Of a DNA stretch of 64,000 nt, positions 53,988-64,000 are shown piece by piece (position 1 is the stretch's first letter; every line of letters starts with the position of its first letter). A program made the position numbers and the translations under genes. The notes below the pieces were generated by a model that searched no databases, was not told the DNA's origin, and saw nothing but the letters and a program-made list of their open reading frames with translations. The DNA comes from Pithys albifrons albifrons (taxonomy: Eukaryota; Chordata; Aves; Passeriformes; Thamnophilidae): contig NC_092471.1 in the NCBI RefSeq assembly GCF_047495875.1, positions 16,017,001 through 16,081,000 on the forward strand, given 5' to 3'.

Positions 53988-54052
53988 TAAATATTGCTAT
54001 CTTTCTATAGCCACAAATAAATATTGCTATCTTTCTATAGCCACAAATAAAT
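53988..54052. repeat. 30-bp perfect tandem duplication (2.2 copies)
   Basis: Units 53988-54017 and 54018-54047 are identical 30-base copies beginning TAAATATTGCTATC and ending GCCACAAA; a third partial copy (TAAAT) follows. The perfect identity points to a recent duplication or a polymorphic minisatellite. Confidence 0.95.
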
Positions 54053-57000
54053 GAGCACTGAACAATTATTTTGTGCCATGATGAAATATCAGAGAAAGTG
54101 GATGAGGTTTACTTAATCATCATTGTGACTTGGATTTTTGTTCTTAAAAAATGCTCTGTGAAGAACTCTTTTACAGAAAAGGCCAAGTAGATTGAATTTA
54201 GTTGTGTGAGATGTACTACATATCACACGCATCTTGCACCTCAAAAATCCCTTGGCACAAATAGTTTAAAAGGACTAAACTTTTTTATTACAACTGCCTG
54301 GCAGTGAAGTGACTTACAAATCACTACATTTCAAGGGCTAATTTGCTATGCAATCCCCTCCCTTGCTTGTAATGCTGTTCTCAGGGTAGAAAAGGAACTG
54401 GAACCCACCCAAAGCAAACACTATAGATCTTGTTTGGCACTTTTTATAGCACAAGTTCTATATGGAGACCAGATGCTGATGCAAGCATTCTGCTGTACAT
54501 GCAGTCCCCAAGACCTTCAGATCGTGCAGACACTTATGCACATACATAAATGAAAGTAATTTCATTAAAAGCAAACGTACTGTTCTGATGAAAAATACTC
54601 TATCTGTCCCTAAACACTTGCAAGATTTGCAAGCCATAAGGCCTCTTAAAGGAAATGGTCTCAACTTTGTCTCAGACTTATTTTTGGTTTGTTAATTAAC
54701 CACAATCACCCCAGATAGCCTCAAACAAGGACTGTGGTACTCACAGACTTCTGAAGAAATTACCATTTTTTAGATGTGACAGGCTTACAGGCATATAAAC
54801 ACCCTTCCAGATTGATTAGGGGGCAGCACACAGCATTAACTAATTGTTCCTTTGGGTTGGGAGCCATGCTGGAATAATACAGTGGTGTTTAACCAATGTG
54901 TTTGGTTTAACTTTTTCTGTAGGAGAGCAGCAAATTCTTTCTAAAATCTGAAGCAGTGGTTATGAGCCTCCAAGACCCTGTGAATCTCTGCTCAAAAGTC
55001 TCTTTTGCAATAGTTCTCCAAGTCTGCTTTTCATCATCTTCCCACACATGTCCCAAAGGCCTGTAATGGAAGGTGTGCAAAAAGGAAAAATCCACTGCCA
55101 CTACCATTAGAAATTTTATGTTGCAGCGGGTGAAATAGCTGACAACAATAGAAGTAAAGGAGTTACAGGATGGGTGGGGAGAAAGCACCACAACCATCTC
55201 AGGTTCCTCATTCACTGACAGATAAGTACAGTCAGAAGAGAGAGAAGAGTATAACGAGCCTCAGTTACATGGAAATCAGCACTTCTGATCTGAAGTCACA
55301 GAGTACAGAAAATAGGCACACAGCACTGTAAAGACATTTAAATTCACAAAAGGAATTAGATTCAAGATTACTCTACAAGACTTTCACTAATTAGTTGAAT
55401 TTAGGTTGTGAGATTCTGATATGCTTTGCAAATTCTTAAGATGCTTTTTTTTTCTTTTTTGATATGAATAACAGAGGCAACACTCTGAAGTTCCAAACAC
55501 AAGAGCTGAAGAGTCCCCTGGAATCAGTTCCTACCATTTTGTGAAATTCTGGATCAGACCTCAGAAGCTTGATGACCTTCACATACTTCAGGAAAAGCAA
55601 CTGTGTTCTCTAGAGGAGCTCCCTTAAGCTCCAACTTCCACTATTAGTCAGGGACAAATTTTAATGAGTCTGAGAAAACCTCAGAGCTGTTTAATGAACA
55701 TACTGGCTAGACTTGCCTGGGCTAACACCACCATTAATGTGCATTATTGATAACTTGTTCTTCTCAGCTGCTGAAGATGCTGGAGCATTCAGTAAGGCCA
55801 AGCTCAGTAGCATGGGCTCATTACCAGGAAAGCTGCAGCAGAAGCAGAGTCTACCAACACAAGGCTGGACAGCTGCACACTCCCACACTTGGTGGAAGTA
55901 GGCTCTCAGAGAACAACCTCAGCACAGCCTGTGACAGTCCAGGTCCCTGGGGATAGTCAGAGAATCCAAGAGCTGCAGTATCTGTCAGTGAAAACAGCCA
56001 AGGACAGAGAAAAGCCTCATCGAGCACCTTTGGTTGAAATGTCCCTTGTATCTGCCAACACAGGTTGCCATTCAACAAGATGCTCCTGTTAGCAAGAGGT
56101 TTTGCCAAGGGTTAGGCTTTGGGAAGTGGTGTGGCAGTATCCTCCTGCAGTCAGACCATTTAGTCACTCAGCATTAGAATATTTCTCAGGAAATTAAATC
56201 CCCACACATAAGGAAGTTAAATATTAATGTTCATAATGCCTGGACAGAAGGCAGGTATTACCATGTTATCACTCACACCTTGATACTGAAGATGCAGGTT
56301 GTTGCCTCTGAATTTCCCAAAACATATGTTATGTCTGAAACAGTGAATCTCTGCTAGCACTAACCTAGTGAACATAAAGCAGGTTAGCCCTGCTGAAGGC
56401 AATGCCAGACTAGGGCAGAAGGCAGAGGACAGCCTGCTAAAGCACAGCACAAAGCTTTGATGTCTCATGGCATGGAAATGGTTTTGTTCTTAATCTTCAG
56501 GTCTAAATACAGCAAATCAGACAGGCTCCTTCTGCTCTCCACACCAACTACTTTACACAAGGACAAGCTGATGCTCACCTGAAACATTCAATAATTTCCA
56601 TAGGTACCACTTGAGAATTTTGGTGTCTCTTGCTGTCATGCTTCCTTATGGGAGTTGGCTCTCAGAGCTCAGCTGTCCTAACAGACCCCTGCGGACTTCT
56701 AATATTACACCCATGATTCCAGCATTGAAGGCTGTCAGGGCTGGCAACCAAAAAGAGTATCTGTTCCAAAGACAGTGCAAAGAAAGGCAAAAACGTTTGT
56801 AAAGCATACATGCTGGCAGTTACAAGATTACTTCACTCCTATCCTGCAGCCACGGGATGAGAAGTTAATTACTGCAGTTCACAAAAAAAAAGTTGAAAAT
56901 GCAGCTACTGAATTCTGTATGTAGTTCCAGTCTCACAAAGTTCGGTAGACTTTGGTAAATAACATATCTTTACCAGGAAGGAAGATGTGATATTTTATTG

Positions 57001-57157
57001 ACCTGCAGTACACAATGAATATTAAATCAGCTCAGTATCTGCAAACATGAAAGGACAAACAAACAGCCAGATAATTTGCCTGCAATTAAGTTACTTCCAC
57101 TCCGTAGAATACATTTTTCTATAGTAGCAACAAGCTGCTACTCACAATGAAGAACTA

Positions 57158-57717
57158 ATCATAGAATCATTTAGGTTTGAAAAACTCCTGAAGACCACAG
57201 AGTCCAACTGCAAACCTAACATTGCCAAGGCTACCATGTCCCCAGGCACCACATCTACACACCTTTTAAATACCTCCTGGGATGGTGTCTCCACCACTCC
57301 CCTGGGCAGCCTGTTACAATCCTTCATAACCCTTCCCATGAAACAATTCTTCCTGATATCTGGTCTAAAGTCCCCCTAGTGGAACTTGAGGCCATTTCCT
57401 CTTGTCTTACCAGTTGTTTCCTGAGAGAAGAGCCCAACTCTCATCTGGCCACAACCTCTTTCAGGAAGTTGTAGAGAGCAATAAGGTCACCCTGAGCATC
57501 CTTTTCTGCAGACTGTCCCACAGCTTCCTCAGCTGCTCGTTATCAGATTTCCCCAGCTCTGTTGCCCTTTGCTGCACTTGGCTCCAGCCCCTCAATGTCT
57601 GTCTTGTCATGAGGGGGCAAAAACTGAACCCAGGAATTGAGGTGTGGCCTCACCAGTGCACAGAACAGGGGACAGCCATCACCCTCATCCTGCTGGCCAC
57701 ACTGTTGCTGGCACAAA
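57158..57717 (-). mobile_element. CR1 LINE, 5'-truncated, with RT C-terminal remnant
   Basis: A CR1 copy in minus orientation. Its 3' end lies at the left: ATCATAGAATCATTTAGGTT is the reverse complement of the ATTCTATG-type tail. The minus-strand frame at 57142-57339 reads NRLPRGVVETPSQEVFKRC, then VDV, the conserved C-terminus of CR1 ORF2. Further right, on plus, TTCCTCTTGTCTTACCAG, CTTTCAGGAAGTTGTAGAG, AATAAGGTCACCCTGAGC, TTTGCTGCACTTGGCTCCAG and ATTGAGGTGTGGCCTCACCA match the antisense CR1 body. It ends near CTGCTGGCCACACTGTTGCT. It is less decayed than the 7.4-kb copy but is interrupted and not functional. Confidence 0.96.
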
Positions 57718-58077
57718 ATTAAGCTCCACTATGCTTTAAGCAGAACAGATGCATTTGTTTATATCTGAAAGCACCCAGCTATTACATGCTTTTCTCATTG
57801 CATGAAGAAGATTTAACAGAAGTCTATATTATTTCACCTTAGAAAACATACACAGTAGAGACCATGAACAAATATAAAAGCCAGCTGTCTGGGTGCTCAA
57901 TAAAACAGATCTTAGTGTGTCTTAAGGCAAGGAGGAGATCTCACCAAACTTATCAATTGTATTCCATAAAATGACAGAAGCTGTTGTATCAGGGCCTGTT
58001 TTAGTGCAGGATAGAAGAACAATGCTTCATTCTATCAAAAAACATTCTTACATCTAAGGAATATTATAAAAGTTTAG

Positions 58078-58083
58078 ATGTGG
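58078..58083 (+). other. Possible start-codon segment of an exon chain (hypothesis)
   Basis: ATGTGG is followed directly by GTAAGTATTT, a consensus-like donor at 58084, with an in-frame TAG just upstream. If real it would supply the first two codons, on a phase that fits the next candidate exon at 58571. The 5' limit of such an exon cannot be set, and the link is speculative. Confidence 0.08.
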
Positions 58084-58570
58084 GTAAGTATTTAATTGCA
58101 ATCAACTGAAAATATATAATTTTAGCACTGGAAACCATATATATTGGAACGAGCACACTGGAAGTTGCAAAACAAGTGAAAGAAGACACAATATGTCAAA
58201 AATCACAGAAAACAAATAAATAAATAAAGCAAGATGCAGATAGCATCTACAATTTAGGATAATAGTTTAAGAAAATCATTGAACAAGATGCAGAAAGATA
58301 CATTTTGCATCATCTAAGCCAAAGGTGCTAGTAGACCATGATTAAAAAAAACCTGTAAAGTCTGGTCTTCTACCTGTGAGTTACTGAGTTCTAGAAGAGT
58401 AATTTCCAGGAAGACATTCACTCATTTCTGTTATTTTGATACCAAATTACATCATGAACTATTGAGATAATATGTTATATATTTGAAAGATTTCATCCAA
58501 AGGGAACAGTAATCCTATTTTGTAAAGCACAGAAAAGGAATTTTCTGGTAAATTCATATCTTTTTTACAG

Positions 58571-58608
58571 GCCTTTAACAACTGTGTAGTTTCTTGTTCT
58601 CCGTCAAG
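58571..58608 (+). other. Possible 38-nt exon with strong splice sites (hypothesis)
   Basis: The acceptor is ATATCTTTTTTACAG (58556-58570) and the donor is CAAG followed by GTGAGTTAAG (58609). Only one of three frames is open; it reads AFNNCVVSCSPS and leaves two bases (AG) for the next exon. No family is recognised. It may equally be part of a non-coding transcript, or chance. Confidence 0.18.
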
Positions 58609-59241
58609 GTGAGTTAAGAAATCTCAGTGCTGAGGGTTATTATTAATGAGCTTTCAGCCTAGAGGACAAAAAAAGAAAAAAAAAAAGACAATTCTATTTA
58701 TTTGAAAAATAGAGTAGAGCGCTTTTAATACTTTAGTTCTATGGAAATAGGAAATATATTTTGAGCAGACAAAACCTTATATGAGCATCCTTTTACCAGA
58801 AATATATACACATTTGAGCCAACCAAAGGTCAGAACAAAGTCATCAGGCTTCTTACTGCAACTGAACTCAACTCCATCCAGATTGATTCATGTGGCATTT
58901 ATATTTTTTCCCATGGATATTGATAATGCAATGCTAAAGACAGGAGACTAGCTGCTGGTGACTCTCACCTGCCCTCCCCAAGGATGTGAGATCACAAGAA
59001 GTCCACTTTTGAATAAGTGGGTACTCAGACACCAGCTCCACTCACTGCAGCAGAAGCTCAATTCCTGCATAAATACTTCTTAATACACAGGTCAAGGAGT
59101 ACAAAGCCTTGTTCTTGTGCTGATACTCCTACTGTCTAATGACAATAACTGACAGCAGCATCTTGTCTGTGTCTGATATATGGCTCAGAAATGCAGTTTC
59201 TCATGAAGGCTCCTTTTTTCCTAAATTATGCACTTCTTTAG

Positions 59242-59332
59242 CTCTGAACAGGCTAAGTGCCCCACAGAAGAACCACCAGTGGAGTGGAGAGGATGGGATA
59301 GCAACAGATCAATCTGTTACAAAATACCCCTG
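59242..59332 (+). other. Possible 91-nt exon with strong splice sites (hypothesis)
   Basis: The acceptor tract CTCCTTTTTTCC...CACTTCTTTAG ends at 59241, and the donor CCCCTG then GTAAGTTTG begins at 59333. Two frames are open. The one starting after a single base reads SEQAKCPTEEPPVEWRGW and continues to IPL at the donor; it accepts exactly the two-base overhang left by 58571-58608. A third candidate piece begins after TTTCCCCCCCAATAG at 59418. The family is unknown. Confidence 0.18.
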
Positions 59333-59417
59333 GTAAGTTTGCAATGCAATTTCCACAGTGTCACCATGCATTAGAGGAGTTAATAGCTACATGAAATACT
59401 CCTTTCCCCCCCAATAG

Positions 59418-59447
59418 GATAATTATAAAGCTAAAATTCAAGCCTAA
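59418..59447 (+). other. Possible terminal coding segment (hypothesis)
   Basis: A pyrimidine-rich acceptor (CCTTTCCCCCCCAATAG) is followed by nine in-phase codons (DNYKAKIQA) and a TAA stop. The intervening intron would be 85 nt, which is short but possible in birds. It completes a phase-consistent chain with the two preceding candidate exons, but it has no independent support. Confidence 0.12.
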
Positions 59448-62400
59448 ATTATGAGATACATCACTAGAAATGAGAGTGAAGCATGTACATGTACTGCTAT
59501 GGACTCAAGTAATGTGTTTGTCTGGATTTGTGCACTGCAAGGAAGAAGAGGTTTGGTAGACACAAGGGATAGGGACAAAAGGGGATGGATTTCAGTCTGT
59601 CATGTATGTTTGAAAATCAGGTATCTCGATTTACCTCTTGCCCTTCCTAAGCAATCTTTGTGAAAAGATCAGAGTGAAAAAACTCAGCTTTTACAAGGCA
59701 GATAAGAAACTACGTCTTTTCTTAACATCACATTGCAAACAAAGTCATTAAAAGAGACGCTCTAAGTGCAAAAAAAGATTGATGTCTTTGGTAAAGTTTT
59801 AATGTAGTGAATGCCATCCTCGGAAAAATGGAATCAATATAAACACAATCATGTTTGGAAGTTTCTATTTATGTAATGACATTAGGTACTCTGGAATTTA
59901 AATTGCATTCATTTTGACTGTGGTGACACTTTCATGTACAAGAAAAGCATTTCAGAGATACATGAAATATGTCTTTAAAATGAAATGTCTTTAACACTTG
60001 AATGCATAGCCTCTAACTTAAAGTCTTGCTGCAAAAATACATCTATATTTCAGAATATATTTTTCTATCATGTCAAAGTTTCAGATTCAGTAATGGGCAG
60101 AAATTTCAGCCCAGAGAATTAAAGAACTCCAATGTCCTTTAAGCATTTAGAAGTGCAAACAGTTCACATAATAGAAACTATAAGGAAATAATGGAAAAAT
60201 GTTTTTCCTTGGAAACAGTTGTGGCAGGAAATACATTTCCCTAGATACACAACACCAACAAAATGAAAAAAAATACTCATTCCCTACACAAACACAAGCT
60301 TAGTTTTCTCCTATCGTGCAAGATTTACTAGTAGAATTAGTGAATAAAGGGCAGAGCCAAAATTTCAACCATTCTATCAGACAAAGGAGAAAGCAGGTGA
60401 CTATATAAAATTACAGCTGTGTCATTTCAGCATCCTGATGCTAGTAAAGGGATTTTCCTCTGAACAATGGGTTTGCATTAAAGTTTCATAAGCTTATTTT
60501 ATGCCTGTCAGAATGACAATGCACATTTCCACATGGTAACAAATCTTCTGGACATGAATGCAGCCAGTTTATCTTTGCCAATGGGATTTTTGAATTGATA
60601 CAGAGAATTCAGCATTGGAGCTGAATCACTGGTCATCACCAACCAGGGATGATGGTGAGCCAAGCAGGGGAAAGGAGTAAAAATCTGTGTACAGACCAGA
60701 CCATGGGAAACAGCTTTTATGATGAGTGTAGAAGAAACATCCAAAAGTATTTTTTGGTTTATTTAGGACACTTTACTGCATTATGACACATGTACAAATA
60801 CTAAAAGTGTGTAGTTAAGTACCACGAGCAACGTGGAGTGGGTGGATCCAGAAATCCAAACCTTCAACACTATTTGTGCCACAGCACATCAGTCATGTTT
60901 CTCAGTACTTGTGTTACCAGGAATCCACATCACCATAAGAGCCAGAGTGAGTCAAAGATGCCCAGGGACTATTTTAAAATATTTTAAAGGTATTGAAAAC
61001 TCCCCTAAATGTAAAACTATGTGATTATTCCTACAGTTACAGTCCCATACAGCAGGACAGACAGAAAAGCTTAGTCTCTCCCCTCTGCAAGTGAAAAGCA
61101 GTTTGGAGTTTTCATTTAATTATAAGAAGCAAAACTTAAAAGGAGGCTAGGTCAGAACAGAGGGTCTCAGAGAGGGTCATCACAGCGGCCACAGCTAAGA
61201 GTGGCTGGTAAGGAGCAGAATAGTTGGGTTTTTCTAGGCAACCCCTCTTACGCTCAAAGTGGTTTTGAGAAACTATCAGGCCCTCTCAGCTCTTACCAAA
61301 GGTTATTGTGTTTTAAAGGACTGGCACAAGAGTTATTGAACATGCCTTTGGCAGGAAAGCATACATTTTCTTAAACATCAAAAGTGTTTGGGTGTATTGA
61401 GCTGTCCCTGAAAACACAGGAATCCACTGCTGATCCAGGAGGACACTGGTGAGCTCACCAGCCTAAGATCTGTCTTGTTATCGCACTTGCCTTTGAATAT
61501 CCACAGCTATTAAAGAGATAGATAGGATCTGAGAAATCTGTCTGTTCTGTCAGAAACAATATGGTCTGGTTTCAGGGAGCTTCTACAGATATTTGTAGCA
61601 TCCTTCTGATAAAGACTATTTCAGACAAACAGTAGAAATATTCTACCCAGACACTGTAAAGTGGTATATTTTACCAGGAGAAAAAAAAAAAGGAAAAGGA
61701 AGCTGGGTTCTACATCTTTTCTTTCTCTTCATCTGTGTATTTTGAAAACTACCCAACTATCCCTCAAGTCAGCTCCCAAAATATCAAACTCTCAGGAAAC
61801 CATAAAATTGCAACTCAGATTAAAGGGAGTTGTTCAGTTTGCCTCTTTTTCCTTCTGTAACTCTGGAGTCATTGATGCCTTCAGAGTTCTTCTACAACAG
61901 AAAGGTGAGACCAGCAGCCACAGACTCCTGCAAAACCCCAGTTCAACCCCATATGAAGTTACTCCTGAGCAAGGAGGGAGATGCTGCCACAGCAGGACAC
62001 CACACAATACAAGCTGTATCCTAATGCACGTGCACAAGGGGGAGGCATTGACCAAATTTTACGTGCTTGAATTAGGAACCTTCATACTAGTCCTTTAACA
62101 CAGTGCTTTGGCTGCAGCATACAGGGGGCTTACACACCTCAGGAACTGTGCTGAGTCATCCCCAGGTGGCACTGACCCCCAAAGCCCTGATGCTCGGGAT
62201 AGCCATGTGGATTAACACCATGGAATTTGCTGTGGCACTGAACGGAGCCCATACTTATGGCAGCACAAGTGAGGAACCATTGCTAAGTAACCCCTCCCAC
62301 CCAGCCTCAGGTGCTGCCACACACAACATCTCCCAGGGCACAGATCCAAAGCACACCCACCATCTGCACTTGGCCTCTGTTTCTGCAACAAATGAAGAGT

Positions 62401-64000
62401 GTAACACCTCCTGAACAAACTCCCTCAAGAAACAGACTATTTCAGAAACATGCTTTTAAAAATACATACTAACAGAATTCATCATAGACCCCAATACTTA
62501 ATAGTTACTAACCTATTGACTCTCTCATTATTTCCTTTGATATATCTTGGAAAATTTTATGGGAAAAAAATAAGGAAAGTACCTGCAATAGAGACTGCAC
62601 TTTTCATCACCTAATAATGGAAGCCAAGGTCACAGGTGAGAACAAAACCTTGCTTTGATATTCATGCAAAGCAAGAAGCCTTTACCTCCCCATGAGCTTA
62701 CAAACTAAGTGAATGAGAAATATGCAGGAACAGAAAAAATAATGTACCCAAAGTCTCATCAGAACCTGCAGCTGAGCTGAAAAAAAATATAGTACATTAC
62801 CTGAACAACAGCAAAGAGCACCTTCTCTGTACAGCACCAAACAACCCAAATAGCATCTTGTCTTTGTCACTGCACACAGTCCCTGAAGGGACATGTGCAC
62901 AAGGCAGACACCTCCTACAACAGCCACACTCCAGAGCCATCAATGCTTCCAGCCTGGGGGCTCCTTGCTCACAGCAGTTCCACAATACACCAACATGGAC
63001 ATTATTCCAAGTCTCTGAAAATCATTTCTAACATTGCTCTTGCTTTAAAATCAAGACTTAGTGTTCCCTGTTCACTTGGGGCTGAACTACCTAAGTGAAA
63101 AGCCAATAGACCAAGACACTACATCAGGACAGTTAAAGAACAGACATGGATTCTACAAATTAAGTTATTAAGAGCTTGATTTTTTTTAATACACAAAGAA
63201 CAAATTTCAGACAGTGAACTCACTTTGGCAGGTTTCTATTGTTTGCTATATTACTGCAATGATGATACGAGACTGGACACTGAGGGCACCAGTGCCTGAA
63301 AATTACTTTTATATCGTTAATATTCCATTTTTGGGCTTCAAGCAAGTGAAATGACAAGAAATTGCTGTAATAGAGGAGTGCTGTTGGTCTGGTGATGCAA
63401 GACCAAAAGGTACTTCCTTTCATCAGTGTAAGTATTATCCCAAATAGACTGCACAACAGTAGTAAGATAATTGGCCATAACACTTGAGCTGAAAAATTCT
63501 GGCACTCACCCCATGGCCCATTGCCAAAGGGATATGCAACAAAGAAAGCAAACAGAAGAACACATAAATCTAGAATATCTGAGCAATAACTTCCTCCAAG
63601 TGCAGCACTACCTAAGTCAATGACAATAAACCCAGGCCACATACAAAATGTAGGTACTGGTTTTTCCAGTATGGCACATAAATAACTATGGAAAATCTTA
63701 CATGTGGTTGCAAAAGATGCAGTGGAGAGCAATACAGAGGAGCTAAAGGCACAAGGAGTCTCAGAGATGGGCACAGAACCATGACAGTAAGCATCAACCG
63801 GAGACCACAGTCAGTGGAATCAAACACACCACCCTTCAGCTGAGAGTTCTCTGTTTAAAAATTGCTCTGTTACTCTTATTATGCATAAGAATTTTTGTGG
63901 AATCAAAATCTGATACTATGTTTTAAACTTTCTCTGATAAGCTACACATGACTATTAAAACTAAATTTTGATTGAAATTATGTTAAAGATAATTGGGGAG

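Larger units (their letters stand above)
46120..57157. other. Mostly unique non-coding DNA
   Basis: No gene is confirmed. The longest open frame of the whole window (212 codons, 51512-52150 plus) lies here. Its first half coincides with a GC-richer patch at about 51560-51800 where the minus strand is also open. The translation shows no domain, signal peptide or compositional signature of a real protein. A frame of 133 codons at 53413-53814 is equally uninformative. A possible microexon at 48195-48223 and a 30-bp tandem duplication at 53988 are listed separately. No transposon was recognised by eye. Confidence 0.65.
57718..64000. other. Mostly unique non-coding DNA
   Basis: No gene is confirmed. 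A chain of exon-like segments at 58078-59447 is listed separately. A 184-codon minus frame at 63220-63774 is rich in hydrophobic residues and could be read as membrane-spanning, but that bias arises from a purine-rich opposite strand, and no family is recognised. A short AAAT run lies at 58213-58228 and an A11 run at 61681-61691. The right edge of the window is ordinary AT-rich DNA. Confidence 0.6.

Noticed and set aside
58967..59057. Minus-strand exon-like segment with donor GGCAG/GTGAGAG and an open frame
   Set aside because: The acceptor is mediocre and no partner is in phase. It shows how easily spurious exon-like pairs arise here and lowers confidence in the other candidates.
63220..63774. 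184-codon minus-strand frame with long hydrophobic stretches, resembling a membrane protein
   Set aside because: The hydrophobicity follows from a purine-rich plus strand (T-rich minus). No conserved motif or family was recognised, and a donor-like GTGAGTG lies in its middle without a convincing acceptor.
1..64000. tRNA, rRNA, known microRNA, CRISPR or integrated viral genes
   Set aside because: No tRNA-type GGTTCRA box with a cloverleaf, no familiar microRNA seed/hairpin, no regularly spaced repeats and no retroviral internal genes were found by eye. A tRNAscan-SE, Infernal/Rfam and RepeatMasker run would settle this.

Overview
The window looks like a bird nuclear chromosome segment without a single confirmable protein-coding gene. 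The assignment rests on interspersed repeats. Five fragments match the CR1 LINE family, with the typical avian 3' tail of ATTCTRTG-type units. One complete solo LTR is of a type I know from many neoavian genomes, and it has a clean 5-bp target-site duplication. These repeats cover only about 4 % of the window, which fits a bird. Base composition is AT-rich with very few CpGs, apart from one block near 27.1-27.6 kb. The open frames in the window (up to 212 codons) show no family resemblance apart from two that are CR1 reverse-transcriptase C-terminal remnants. The segment is therefore either a large intron or a gene-poor intergenic region; the sequence alone does not decide which.

Layout. 1-7.4 kb: unique non-coding DNA. 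7.4-7.6 kb: CR1 remnant (minus). 7.6-15.2 kb: unique DNA with a long-loop inverted repeat at 13.9 kb. 15.2-16.05 kb: CR1 (plus). 16-26.6 kb: unique DNA with a perfect 15-bp hairpin at 25.45 kb. 26.6-27.6 kb: GC-rich, CpG-richest block with divergent splice-donor-like sites, the best candidate for a promoter or first exon. 27.6-32.8 kb: unique DNA with a palindrome inside a local duplication at 31.15 kb. 32.8-33.0 and 37.4-37.5 kb: two CR1 3' ends of a second subfamily. 43.9-44.4 kb: a possible minus-strand exon, then an old inverted-repeat (MITE-like) remnant. 45.58-46.11 kb: solo LTR (minus). 46.1-57.2 kb: unique DNA with a possible microexon at 48.2 kb and a 30-bp tandem duplication at 54.0 kb. 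57.16-57.72 kb: CR1 (minus). 57.7-64 kb: unique DNA with a phase-compatible chain of exon-like segments at 58.1-59.45 kb.

No genes working together can be described. The exon candidates rest on splice-site quality and open frames only, are weakly supported, and need transcript data. I saw no tRNA, rRNA, CRISPR, viral or bacterial feature, and no evidence of a novel biological system. The points most worth checking are the exon-like segments, the CpG-rich block and the LTR.
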